From Streptomyces venezuelae (GTDB lineage Bacteria; Actinomycetota; Actinomycetes; Streptomycetales; Streptomycetaceae), in contig NZ_CP029194.1 of NCBI RefSeq assembly GCF_008642375.1, positions 4,944,501 through 5,008,500 of the forward strand: 64,000 bases of DNA, given 5' to 3'. Below, piece by piece: positions 42,170 to 50,269 of this stretch. The notes below the pieces were generated by a model. That model was not told the DNA's origin, searched no databases, and saw only the letters and a list, made by a program, of their open reading frames with translations. Numbering within the stretch: position 1 is the first letter of the stretch; every line of letters starts with the position of its first letter. Made by a program: the position numbers and the translations under genes.

Positions 42170-42252
42170 CGCCCGGCGTATCCACCGCGTAAGGCTCCGG
42201 ACCTGCGGTTACGCTCCGAGGCCCCGGTCCCGGATCGCGCGAGGAGCACGGA

Positions 42253-42804
42253 ATGACGGCCACGCAGGCAGCCGGCTCCCTCACGGCGGCCGCCGTCCTC
42301 GCCGCGGGCCTCCTGCTCAGCCCGCACGCCGCCGCCGGAGCGGCGGTCGACCCCGCCCCGTGCATCCGGGGCGAGTCCGAGACCCGGGGGGACTCCAGCG
42401 TGGACGGCAAGGAGCTCCGCTGGGAGGACGACAGCAAGTACAACGACCCGCTGACCTGGGCCAACCGGGTCTGGTCCCTGGGTCTCGTGACGATCGCGGC
42501 CGACGACGCCGGGAGCGTCAACGACCTGGAGTGGCGGGACTACTCGAAGGCCGACGGCCACGGGGGCTACTGGCAGGGCAAGCCCGGCGTCGACTACATC
42601 TACCTGAACGCCTACTACCTGGACGGCCGTTACAAGGACCGGAACTCCCGCCGCCACATCGCCGTCCACGAGCTCGGTCACGCCCTCGGCCTGTGCCACA
42701 AGCCGGACACCTGGGCCTCCGTGATGTGGACGAAGGTCCCCGACAACCCGCCGACGGAGCCCACCCACCGCGACGAGGCGAACTACCGGAAGTTGTGGAG
42801 ATGA
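42253..42804 (+). CDS. Small secreted metzincin-like metalloprotease
   Basis: 183-residue protein with a signal peptide (LTAAAVLAAGLLLSPHAAAGAAV). HELGHALGLCH (residues 139-149) gives the full zinc motif HExxHxxGxxH with H139, E140, H143, H149. The Met-turn is likely SVMW at about 156-159. The mature part is ~150 residues, close to the smallest known metzincins such as snapalysin. GAGGAG precedes ATG 42253. The stop overlaps an ATG, and a second secreted protein follows. Substrates may be extracellular proteins. Confidence 0.85.
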   Translation: MTATQAAGSLTAAAVLAAGLLLSPHAAAGAAVDPAPCIRGESETRGDSSVDGKELRWEDDSKYNDPLTWANRVWSLGLVTIAADDAGSVNDLEWRDYSKADGHGGYWQGKPGVDYIYLNAYYLDGRYKDRNSRRHIAVHELGHALGLCHKPDTWASVMWTKVPDNPPTEPTHRDEANYRKLWR

Positions 42805-42806
42805 CC

Positions 42807-43337
42807 ATGAGCCCGAAGCGGACCGCCGGTCTCGTCCTCGCGGGGACGCTCGTCCTCGGCGCCACGGGCTGGGCCGCGGCGGAGGCCTTCACCGCCGACC
42901 CCGCCCCCGTCCACGCCCTCTGCCTCCCCGACCTCTCCCGCGACGCGTACGTACCGGCCGCGATGAGCCACCTCGCGTACGCGACGGTCGAGGAGACCAC
43001 CGGCTACGACCCGGACACCGACGGCGGGAGCGGCGGCATCCAGCGTGTCCGCCTCCGCGTCCTGCACACCCTCAAGGGCGAGATCCCCACCACCCTCACC
43101 CTCGGCCAGGGCGTGGGCCGGGACCCCCAGGGCCACTACACGAGCCACGACCCGCTGTACCCGGTCCTCACCCCCGGCCGCACCTACGTCGTCGGCTACG
43201 CCCCGGACCCCGCCTACGGCGACGGCTACGCCCGCTACGCCAAACAGGAACCCGAGTCGGCGCTCCCCCGCTGGACGGCCCACGTGACCACCGGAGCGAT
43301 CGCCCCCCTGGGGGAGGGCTGCGCGGAAGGGGGGTGA
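42807..43337 (+). CDS. Secreted protein coupled to the metalloprotease (OB-fold/NTR-like candidate)
   Basis: 176-residue protein with a signal peptide or N-terminal anchor (TAGLVLAGTLVLGATGWAAAEA). Mature sequence starts around ...VHALCLPDLSRDAYVPAAMSHLAYATVEETTGYD, followed by VRLRVLHTLKGEIPTTLTLGQGVG and LTPGRTYVVGYAPDP. The V-x-V-x-LKG-x-P-x-x-L-x-L plus PG-x-x-Y-x-x-GY pattern recalls netrin/TIMP-like OB folds. Two Cys are present, one near the mature N-terminus, one in the tail. ATG 42807 has GGAG 6 bases upstream and follows the protease stop by 2 bases. A role as inhibitor or chaperone of the protease is a guess. Confidence 0.65.
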   Translation: MSPKRTAGLVLAGTLVLGATGWAAAEAFTADPAPVHALCLPDLSRDAYVPAAMSHLAYATVEETTGYDPDTDGGSGGIQRVRLRVLHTLKGEIPTTLTLGQGVGRDPQGHYTSHDPLYPVLTPGRTYVVGYAPDPAYGDGYARYAKQEPESALPRWTAHVTTGAIAPLGEGCAEGG

Positions 43338-43375
43338 GTATCCTCTTGGCGAATCGACCACGGGGGGAGACCGGT

Positions 43376-43822
43376 ATGGCAACCGACGGCAGGGAACCGG
43401 GCCGTACGAGCGGGCGTCGGCACGCGCTGTCCTACGACACCACGGAGGCGACCTCGCCCTTCGGGCTCGGACTGCACCATGTGCAGCTCAGCCTGCCGCC
43501 GGGCGAGGAGGAGGTGTGCCGGCGGTTCTACGTGGACGTCCTCGGCATGACCGAGATCCAGAAGCCGCCGGTCCTCGCGGCCCGCGGCGGGCTGTGGGTC
43601 CGGTCGGACGCGCTGGAGATCCACCTGGGCGTCGAGAAGGACTTCCGCCCGGCCCGCAAGGGCCACCCCGGCATCCTCGTCGCCGACCTCGACGGGCTCG
43701 CCGCGCGGCTGACGGCGCTGGGCACCGAGGTCGTCTGGGACGCCGACTTCCCGGGCCACCGCCGCTTCTACGTCGCCGACTGCCACGGCAACCGCCTCGA
43801 ATTCCTCCACCCGGAGGCCTGA
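43376..43822 (+). CDS. VOC-family (glyoxalase/dioxygenase-fold) protein
   Basis: 148-residue single-domain VOC protein. LGLHHVQLSLPPGEEEVCRRFYVDVLGMTEIQKP has the first metal His (HHV). LEIHLGVEKDF has the second. RRFYVADCHGNRLEFL has the Glu (E in LEF). The metal triad H/H/E therefore looks complete. It resembles small glyoxalase or fosfomycin-resistance-fold proteins without the diagnostic residues for either. ATG 43376 is preceded by GGGGGAGA. A strong terminator at 43856 follows. Confidence 0.85.
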   Translation: MATDGREPGRTSGRRHALSYDTTEATSPFGLGLHHVQLSLPPGEEEVCRRFYVDVLGMTEIQKPPVLAARGGLWVRSDALEIHLGVEKDFRPARKGHPGILVADLDGLAARLTALGTEVVWDADFPGHRRFYVADCHGNRLEFLHPEA

Positions 43823-43855
43823 GCGGGACCCGGCGAGGCGGTCGCCGCACACGTC

Positions 43856-43885
43856 GGAGGGGCCGGGCAGATGCCCGGCCCCTCC
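43856..43885. terminator. Strong hairpin terminator after the VOC gene
   Basis: A perfect 13-bp stem (GGAGGGGCCGGGC at 43856-43868 with its complement at 43873-43885) with loop AGAT is followed by TTTGT. Confidence 0.88.
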
Positions 43886-44051
43886 TTTGTGCGGTGATCC
43901 GATCGCGTTGCGCACGGGCCCTGCCCGGACGGAATCCCCCTGGTCCCGTCGGGCGTCCCCCGAGCCCGTGTGCTCCCCCGTCGACCGGACCTCCCTGGCC
44001 CCGGCGGCTCCCCCGAAGTCGCCGCCGCGGGCTTTCCCCGTCGGGAATGGT

Positions 44052-44249
44052 CTACTTGGCCGGCTCCGACGTCGCGTGCAGGTCGTCGGTCGTGGCGACG
44101 GGCGGCTGCTCGCGGGTCAGGATCTTGTCCGCGATGGCGTTCGCGGGCTCGGACGTGGCGTGCAGGTCCTTGGTGACGATCTGCTCGTTCCCGGTGCCCG
44201 TGGCGTGCAGGTCCTGCGGCTTGACGATCGGGTCGGTGGCGTCGCTCAT
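44052..44249 (-). CDS. afsS: AfsS (AfsR2) sigma-factor-like global regulator peptide
   Basis: 65-residue protein with three imperfect repeats built on DLHAT: PQDLHATGTGNEQ, TKDLHATSEPANA and TDDLHATSEPAK. This is the signature of AfsS, a small protein that promotes antibiotic production in Streptomyces. Its gene lies directly downstream of afsR, as in S. coelicolor, where AfsR activates its transcription. The start ATG 44249 has a strong AGGAGGGG. A box with two repeats 11 bp apart lies upstream (44436-44453). How AfsS acts is not known from the sequence. Confidence 0.9.
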   Translation of the reverse strand: MSDATDPIVKPQDLHATGTGNEQIVTKDLHATSEPANAIADKILTREQPPVATTDDLHATSEPAK

Positions 44250-44435
44250 GACGGTCCCCTCCTGGTGGATGGCTTCGCGTGCTGGTGGGTGGAGCCCGTC
44301 CGGACTGTTCCCCCGTGGACGGTCGGACGGGCTCCGTCGGGCCGTCCACCCTAGTGTTCCTGGGTGATGACCTCACCGGCGACCCGTCTGCCCCCCGATG
44401 CGACGGGTCGATGAGAAGAAGTCTGCCGGGGGGCG

Positions 44436-44453
44436 ATAAACGAATGATGAACG
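44436..44453 (-). promoter_or_regulatory. AfsR/PhoP-type direct-repeat box upstream of afsS
   Basis: On the minus strand, CGTTCAT and CGTTTAT occur with an 11-bp period, read CGTTCATCATTCGTTTAT. This is the layout of a SARP (AfsR) box and of a PHO box; in S. coelicolor AfsR and PhoP compete for such a site in front of afsS. It lies about 190 bp before the afsS start, between the afsR stop and afsS. Confidence 0.75.
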
Positions 44454-44473
44454 CCCGCTGCAACGGGCCGGGG

Positions 44474-47400
44474 TCAGGCGGCCGCCTGGGGGGTCAGCAA
44501 GGCCCTCACCTCGGACGCCTCCGGTACCGACAACTCCTCGTAGATGTCGAGTGCTTCCTGCCAGCAGACCTGGGCCCGGCCCGACTGGCCGACGCCCGCC
44601 AGGGCCCGGCCGAGCACCGTGAGGACCTGGCCCCGCCGCCAGTCGCCGCCGATGCCCCTGAGCACGGTCAGCGCCTTCTCCGCGCAGGCGGCAGCCGCCC
44701 CGTACCGCCGGGCGGCGATGTCGACCTCCGCGATACGGAAGAGGCTCATGCCCTCCCACAGCCTCTGGCGGCAGTCCACGAACACGGCGAGTGCCTCGCG
44801 GAGCCGCTCGCCCGCCGCCGCGAGCTGCCCGCTCTGGGTGAGCGCGAGCCCGAGGGCGTAGCGTCCGTTCGCGCCCCTCAGGGCGTGGCCCATCTCGTCG
44901 TACATGTCCACGCCTTGCTGGGCCATGCGGGCGGCGTCCTCCTGCCGGCCCGTCGCCAGCCGGATGCGGGACAGGTTGCAGAGCGCCGCCGCCTCGCCGG
45001 CCCGGTCTCCGGCCCTGCGGAACTCGGCTATGGCCAGGGTGAGATGGTGGTCGCCGTCCTCGTACCGGGTCTGGTAGAGCGCGATGGCCCCCCTGGCGTT
45101 GGAGGCCCAGCAGGTGGGAAGCGGGTCGTCGACGGACCGGGCCATGCCGACGACCTCCTCCGCCTCCCGGTCGGCCTGGTCGAAGCGGCCCTGGTGATGG
45201 TGGACATACGCCAGGGTCAGCGCCGCACGGCCCTCCGCCCGCACATCCCCCGCCGCGCCCGCCGCCCCCCGCAGCACCGTCGCCACCGCCTCGTACTCCT
45301 TCGAGTTCGCGCCCGACTCCGCGAGGTCCAGGGACGCCCACAGGAGGTCCACCGCTCGGCGGAGGGTCGCCGGGGACGCGGCGGACTGGCGGACCGTGGC
45401 CAGGAGGCAGTTGGCCTCGGCGTAGAGCCAGTCCTGGGCCTCGTGGCGGTCCGTGAAGGACAGGCCCTCGTAGGCCGTCGGTTCCAGGTGGTCCACCAGG
45501 CGGTCCCCGGGGCGCTCGATCGCGTAGACGCGCGCCGCCGTCGACAGGTAGAAGTCGAGGAGGCGCGAGAGCGCCGCCTCCTTCTCCGTCGGGGGCTGCT
45601 CGTCGCGGTCCGCGCACGCACGCGCGTAGAGGCGGACCAGGTCGTGGTAGCGGTAGCGGCCCGGGGCCGCCGACTCCAGGAGGGACGTGTCGACGAGGGC
45701 CTCCAGGAGGTCCTCCGTGTCCCAGAGGGGGAGGTCGAGGACGGCTGCCGCCGCTGCGAGGGAGATGTCCGGGCCGTCGGCCAGGCCCAGCAGGCGGAAG
45801 GCGCGGGCCTGGGCCGGTTCGAGCTGGCCGTAGCCGAGTTCGAAGGTCGCCTTGACCGCGAGGTCGCCCGCCTGGAGCTCGTCGAGGCGCCGCCGCTCGT
45901 CCGCCAGCTTCGCCGCCAGGACCGAGACCGTCCAGGTGCGGCGGGCCGCCAGGCGGGAGGCCGCGATGCGGATCGCGAGGGGGAGGAAGCCGCAGGCGGC
46001 GACCACGTCGAGCGCCGATTCACGTTCGGACTGGACGCGTTCCTCGCCGACGATCCGGGTGAAGAGCTGGAGCGCCTCCTCCGGGGACATCACGTCCAGG
46101 TCCACCAGGTGCGCACCCGCCAGGTCGACCATCCGGATCCGGCTCGTCACCAGGGCCGCGCAGCCGGCCGTTCCCGGGAGGAGGGGGCGGATCTGGGCCG
46201 CGTCCCTCGCGTTGTCCAGGAGGACCAGGACCCGGCGGCCGTCGAGCGTCGAGCGGTAGAGCGCGGCTCGGTCGTCGAGGGAGTCGGGGATGGCCGAGTC
46301 CGGTGTGCCGAGCGCGCGGAGGAAGGAGCCGAGGACGGTTTCCGGGGCGGCGGCGCGATGGCCCGCGCCCTGGAGGTCCACGTACAGCTGGCCGTCGGGG
46401 AAGTGCGGCCGGGCCTCGTGGGCCACGTGCACCGCGAGGGTCGTCTTGCCGACGCCGCCGATGCCCGCCAGCGCCGAGACCGCCATGACATGGCCCTCGG
46501 CGGTGGCGAGCCGGGCCCCCAGCTCCCGTACGAAGGAGGCGCGGCCCGTGAAGTCCGGGACCGTGGCCGGGAGCTGGGCGGGGCGGGCCGGCGGTGCGGC
46601 GGCCGGGGCCGCCTCCTCGACCGGGAGGGCGAGTTCGGCGTCGCCCTGGAGGATGCGCTGCTGGAGCCGGGAGAGTTCGGGTGTCGGGTCGACGCCGAGC
46701 TCGTCGGCGAGGAGCCGGCGCGTGTCCGCGTACACGGCGAGCGCCTCCGCCTGCCGGCCGCCCCGGTAGAGGGCGAGCATCAGCAGCTCGCGGAGCCGCT
46801 CGCGCAGCGGGTGCGCGGCGGTGAGCGCGGTCAGCTCGGAGACGGCCTCCGCGTGCGCGCCGACCTCCAGGTCGATGTCGAGGCGGGTCTCCAGGAGCGT
46901 GAGCCGCCATTCCTCCAGGCGGGTCCGCTGTGTCTCGGCGTACGGGCCGGGTACGGAGGCCAGCACCTCGCCGTCCCACAGCGCGAGGGCCTCGGCGAGC
47001 TTCGCCCGTGCGCCCGCCCGGTCTCCGGACGCCCGCAGCTTCTCGGCCCCGGCGGCCAGGTCCTGTGCGGTGAGGAGGTCGAGGTCCTTGGTGCGCAGGG
47101 CGTAGCCGCCGGACTCGCTGACGAGGACCTTCGGGCCGAGGGCCTTGCGGAGCCGGGAGGCGTACGTCCGTACCGCCGCGAGGGCCTGCGAGGGCGGTTC
47201 CTCGCCCCAGAGCGCGTCGATCAGCTCGGAGGCGGTGGCGGTGCGCCCGCCGCGCAGGAGCAGGGCGGCGAGCAGGGCGCGCTGCTGGGGCGAGCCGGCG
47301 GGCAGGGCCTCGCCGCCACGCCAGGCACGGACCGGTCCGAGCACGCCGAAGCGCAGCTCACCGCCGGTGCCGGCGGTGTTCTCGGTGCCGGTCGCGTCGT

Positions 47401-47548
47401 GGTGGCGGGCGCCCGTTCCAGGGCTCGTACCCGCGCCCGTACCCGTACTCGTTCTTCTCTCGGAACCCGTGCCCGCGCCCGCGTCGGCACCCGCGCTCGC
47501 CTCAGGAGCCCGCTGCACCGGAACTCGCGGCCCGTCTCCACGGCCCAT
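44474..47548 (-). CDS. afsR: AfsR, SARP-type regulator with NB-ARC ATPase and TPR domains
   Basis: 1024-residue regulator. A Gly/Thr-rich extension of ~65 residues precedes the OmpR-type winged helix (LRFGVLGPVRAWRGGEALPAGSPQQRALLAALLLRGG...) and the bacterial transcriptional activation domain. An NB-ARC ATPase follows with P-loop GIGGVGKTT near residue 370 and VLVLLDN as Walker B. TPR repeats fill the C-terminal third (LGLALTQSGQLAAAGERLREAL). This domain order and length are those of AfsR, the integrator phosphorylated by AfsK. GGGGGAG lies 4 bases before ATG 47548. afsS follows 224 bp downstream. Confidence 0.92.
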   Translation of the reverse strand: MGRGDGPRVPVQRAPEASAGADAGAGTGSERRTSTGTGAGTSPGTGARHHDATGTENTAGTGGELRFGVLGPVRAWRGGEALPAGSPQQRALLAALLLRGGRTATASELIDALWGEEPPSQALAAVRTYASRLRKALGPKVLVSESGGYALRTKDLDLLTAQDLAAGAEKLRASGDRAGARAKLAEALALWDGEVLASVPGPYAETQRTRLEEWRLTLLETRLDIDLEVGAHAEAVSELTALTAAHPLRERLRELLMLALYRGGRQAEALAVYADTRRLLADELGVDPTPELSRLQQRILQGDAELALPVEEAAPAAAPPARPAQLPATVPDFTGRASFVRELGARLATAEGHVMAVSALAGIGGVGKTTLAVHVAHEARPHFPDGQLYVDLQGAGHRAAAPETVLGSFLRALGTPDSAIPDSLDDRAALYRSTLDGRRVLVLLDNARDAAQIRPLLPGTAGCAALVTSRIRMVDLAGAHLVDLDVMSPEEALQLFTRIVGEERVQSERESALDVVAACGFLPLAIRIAASRLAARRTWTVSVLAAKLADERRRLDELQAGDLAVKATFELGYGQLEPAQARAFRLLGLADGPDISLAAAAAVLDLPLWDTEDLLEALVDTSLLESAAPGRYRYHDLVRLYARACADRDEQPPTEKEAALSRLLDFYLSTAARVYAIERPGDRLVDHLEPTAYEGLSFTDRHEAQDWLYAEANCLLATVRQSAASPATLRRAVDLLWASLDLAESGANSKEYEAVATVLRGAAGAAGDVRAEGRAALTLAYVHHHQGRFDQADREAEEVVGMARSVDDPLPTCWASNARGAIALYQTRYEDGDHHLTLAIAEFRRAGDRAGEAAALCNLSRIRLATGRQEDAARMAQQGVDMYDEMGHALRGANGRYALGLALTQSGQLAAAGERLREALAVFVDCRQRLWEGMSLFRIAEVDIAARRYGAAAACAEKALTVLRGIGGDWRRGQVLTVLGRALAGVGQSGRAQVCWQEALDIYEELSVPEASEVRALLTPQAAA

Positions 47549-47691
47549 AGCTCCCCCTGCCCGTACCGCTGGTTTCGCCCAGGACAGTCTGCCTTGTCCG
47601 GAGGGAGTCCGTCAGCATCGGGTCGGCCGAGAGCGGGGGCTGGAGCGGGCCTGGTACCGGGCCGTTGCCGGACCGTTGTGCGACACGATAG

Positions 47692-47706
47692 CTGACGGGT
47701 CGTCAG
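47692..47706. promoter_or_regulatory. CTGACG-family operator, site D (perfect)
   Basis: CTGACG-GGT-CGTCAG is a perfect 6-3-6 palindrome, 22 bp before the amidohydrolase start and 143 bp from the divergent afsR start. Confidence 0.82.
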
Positions 47707-47727
47707 ATCGGCGCTACCGTAAAAGAC

Positions 47728-48975
47728 ATGGAGAGCATGGAGAGCACGGAGACAGCGCCCGAGACCTTCCCGAGGATCATCTCGGTCGACGACCACACCG
47801 TGGAGCCCCCGCACGTCTGGCGGGACCGGCTCCCGTCCCGCTTCCACGACACCGGACCCCGGATCGTCCGCGCCCCCCTCAAGGAGATGACCTTCCTCGG
47901 CGGCAAGTTCGCCCCGGTCATGGGGGCCAAGGGCGACGACGGGCCCATCGGCGACTGGTGGGTCTACGAGGACCTGCACCGGCCCCTCACCCGACTCGAC
48001 ACCGCCGTCGGCTACGACCGGGACGAGATCAAGCTCGAAGTCATCACCTACGAGCAGATGCGGCCCGGCTCCCACTCCGTCCCCGAGCGCCTCGCCGACA
48101 TGGACGTCAACCACGTCCAGTCCGCCCTCTGCTTCCCCACCTTCCCGCGCTTCTGCGGGCAGACCTTCACGGAGGCGAGCGACCGCGAGCTCGGCCTGCT
48201 CTGCGTCCGGGCCTACAACGACTGGATGGTGGAGGAGTGGTGCGGGCCCGAGGCCCACGGCCGGCTCATCCCGCTCACCCTCATCCCGCTCTGGGACCCC
48301 GAACTCGCCGCCGCCGAGGTCCGCCGCAACGCCGCGCGCGGGGTCCGGGCCGTCGCCTTCTCGGAGATCCCGCCCCACCTGGGGCTCCCCTCGGTCCACA
48401 CGGACCACTGGGACCCCTTCTTCCGCGCCTGCGACGAGACCGGCACGGTCATCGCCATGCACATCGGCTCCTCCAGCCGGATGCCGTCCACCTCCGCCGA
48501 CGCCCCGCCGGCGGTCGGCTCCACCATCACCTTCGCGAACTGCTGCTTCTCGATGGTCGACTGGCTGATGAGCGGCAAGTTCGAGCGCTTCCCGAACCTG
48601 AAGATCATGTACGCGGAGGGGCAGATCGGCTGGATCCCGTACATCCTGGAGCGCGCCGACGTCGTCTGGGAGGAGAACCGCGGCTGGGGCGGGGTCGCCG
48701 AGAAGGTGCTGCGCCCGCCGTCGGAGCTGTTCGCCGGCCATGTCTTCGGCTGCTTCTTCGACGACGCCTTCGGGCTGCGGAACCTCGACGCGATAGGTGT
48801 CGGGAACGTCCTGTACGAGACGGACTACCCGCACTCGGACTCCACCTGGCCCAAGTCCCGCGAGGTCGGCGAGGCCCAGATGGGCCACCTCGCGCCGGAT
48901 GTCGTCGAGCGGATCGTGCGGGGCAACGCGATCGGCCTGCTCGGGCTGAGCCCGGAGGGGCTCTGGCGCCCGTAG
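47728..48975 (+). CDS. Amidohydrolase family 2 protein (ACMSD-like TIM barrel)
   Basis: 415-residue metal-dependent TIM-barrel hydrolase or decarboxylase of the Amidohydro_2 group. SVDDHTVEPP near the N-terminus supplies the metal site in this group. MHIGSSSR has the third-strand His. YETDYPHSDSTWP has the catalytic Asp near residue 372. Group members act as decarboxylases (ACMSD) or C-C hydrolases on aromatic or cyclic acids. ATG 47728 or 47737 may start it. It stands alone under a perfect operator (site D). Substrate unknown. Confidence 0.85.
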   Translation: MESMESTETAPETFPRIISVDDHTVEPPHVWRDRLPSRFHDTGPRIVRAPLKEMTFLGGKFAPVMGAKGDDGPIGDWWVYEDLHRPLTRLDTAVGYDRDEIKLEVITYEQMRPGSHSVPERLADMDVNHVQSALCFPTFPRFCGQTFTEASDRELGLLCVRAYNDWMVEEWCGPEAHGRLIPLTLIPLWDPELAAAEVRRNAARGVRAVAFSEIPPHLGLPSVHTDHWDPFFRACDETGTVIAMHIGSSSRMPSTSADAPPAVGSTITFANCCFSMVDWLMSGKFERFPNLKIMYAEGQIGWIPYILERADVVWEENRGWGGVAEKVLRPPSELFAGHVFGCFFDDAFGLRNLDAIGVGNVLYETDYPHSDSTWPKSREVGEAQMGHLAPDVVERIVRGNAIGLLGLSPEGLWRP

Positions 48976-48990
48976 GGCGTGGTGGCCCGC

Positions 48991-49197
48991 TCAGGCCTCG
49001 ACCACGCGGACCCGGGGGCCGCAAAGAGTGGACAGGTCCTCGGGGTCCGAGGTCAGGACGGTCACGGGAGCCGGAAAGGAGGGCGCGGTCGCGGCCACGA
49101 GGGCGTCAAGGGCGCACTTGTGGCCGGGCAGTCCCGCGCTCGCCGGGAGTGCGCCGGCGTGGCGTGCGATCGCTTCGCCCGGCGGGATCGCGTTCAC
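48991..49197 (-). pseudogene. Remnant of a PIN-domain (VapC-like) toxin gene
   Basis: A 68-codon minus-strand frame ends HKCALDALVAATAPSFPAPVTVLTSDPEDLSTLCGPRVRVVEA, which matches the C-terminal third of actinobacterial PIN-domain proteins: the DALVAATA helix carries a metal-binding Asp, and TSDPEDLSTL is the usual last acidic block. The N-terminal half with the first catalytic Asp is missing, and no antitoxin gene is seen upstream. I take it as a decayed gene. It lies between two catabolic operons. Confidence 0.65.
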
Positions 49198-49309
49198 CGA
49201 TCAGTTCACGCAGCCGCTCCCGCGTGCGGGGGCTCCGGCGGCGGGAGGCGCCTCCCGTCGTAACCCTTGCCCGGTGGCGCTCCGGCGGCGACGATGGGCC
49301 CTTCAGAAT

Positions 49310-49324
49310 CTGACTGAGCGTCAG
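49310..49324. promoter_or_regulatory. CTGACG-family operator, site E
   Basis: CTGACT-GAG-CGTCAG has one mismatch to the palindrome and lies 14 bases before the LLM gene at 49338. Confidence 0.75.
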
Positions 49325-49337
49325 TTAAGGGGTTCCC

Positions 49338-50258
49338 ATGGTCGTCTACTACGGGATGCAGCTGCCCGTCCAGTCGCAGTCCGCCCTCTACGCCGAACCC
49401 TGGGAGGCGGCCGCCGGACCCGCGGATCTGCTCGCCGTCGCCCGGGCCGCCGAGGAGCACGGCTTCGACTACCTCGCGAGCTGCGACCACGTCGCCATCC
49501 CGCGCCGTCTCGCCGGGGCGATGAGCACCGTCTGGTACGACCCGGTCGCCACGCTCTCCTTCCTCGCCGCCGCCACCGAGCGCGTCCGGCTCCTCTCGCA
49601 CGTCGCCGTCGTCGGCCTGCGGCATCCGCTCGTCACCGCGAAGGCGTACGCGACCCTCGACCACCTCTCCGGCGGCCGACTGGTCCTCGGGGTCGGCGCC
49701 GGGCACGTCCAGGAGGAGTTCGAGGTGCTCGGCGTGGACTTCGCGCGCCGGGGCGCCGTCCTCGACGAGACCGTCGACGCGCTGCGGGCGGCCCTCGGCC
49801 CCGAGGAGTACCCCGAGCACCTGGGCGAGCGCTTCGCCTTCAAGGACCTCGGGCAGCTGCCCCGGCCCGCCCAGGAGCGGGTCCCCGTCTGGGTGGGCGG
49901 CTCCTCGCCGGCCGCCGTGCGCCGGGCCGCGCTCAAGGGCGACGGCTGGCTGCCGCAGGGCGACCCGCGCGAGAAGCTCGCCGGCCAGATCCAGCGGCTC
50001 CTGCGACTGCGCGCCGAGGCCGGGATCGCCGCGCCGATCACGGTCGGCGCCATCACCGAGGCGCTGTACGTGGGCACCCCCGGCTGGGAGGTCGGCCGCC
50101 GCACCCTGAGCGGCTCCCCGGAGGCGCTCGCCGCCTCCCTGCGCGCGTACGGCGACATGGGCGTGCACCAGATCCAGGTCCGGTTCCGCTCCCGGAGCCG
50201 TACCGAACTCACCGACCAGATCACGGCCTTCGGCACGGAGGTCGCACCACACCTCTAA
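49338..50258 (+). CDS. LLM-class (luciferase-like) oxidoreductase, probably F420-dependent
   Basis: 306-residue TIM-barrel protein of the luciferase-like monooxygenase family. LASCDHVAIPR, ATERVRLLSHVAVVGLRHPLVTAKAYATLDHLSGGRLVLGVGAGHVQEEFEVLGVDF and VPVWVGGSSPAAVRRAALKGDGWLP are core blocks in the F420-binding branch (TIGR03619-like). The ATG follows a weak AAGGGG. It is coupled with a downstream SDR gene (11-bp gap). It may hydroxylate or reduce an intermediate of the nearby acyl-CoA route. The cofactor is not proven. Confidence 0.85.
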   Translation: MVVYYGMQLPVQSQSALYAEPWEAAAGPADLLAVARAAEEHGFDYLASCDHVAIPRRLAGAMSTVWYDPVATLSFLAAATERVRLLSHVAVVGLRHPLVTAKAYATLDHLSGGRLVLGVGAGHVQEEFEVLGVDFARRGAVLDETVDALRAALGPEEYPEHLGERFAFKDLGQLPRPAQERVPVWVGGSSPAAVRRAALKGDGWLPQGDPREKLAGQIQRLLRLRAEAGIAAPITVGAITEALYVGTPGWEVGRRTLSGSPEALAASLRAYGDMGVHQIQVRFRSRSRTELTDQITAFGTEVAPHL

Positions 50259-50269
50259 GGGGTTCGGAC

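Noticed and set aside
44052..44249. Multi-core RiPP precursor with DLHAT repeats
   Set aside because: The position after afsR and the repeat pattern match AfsS; no modification enzyme is adjacent.
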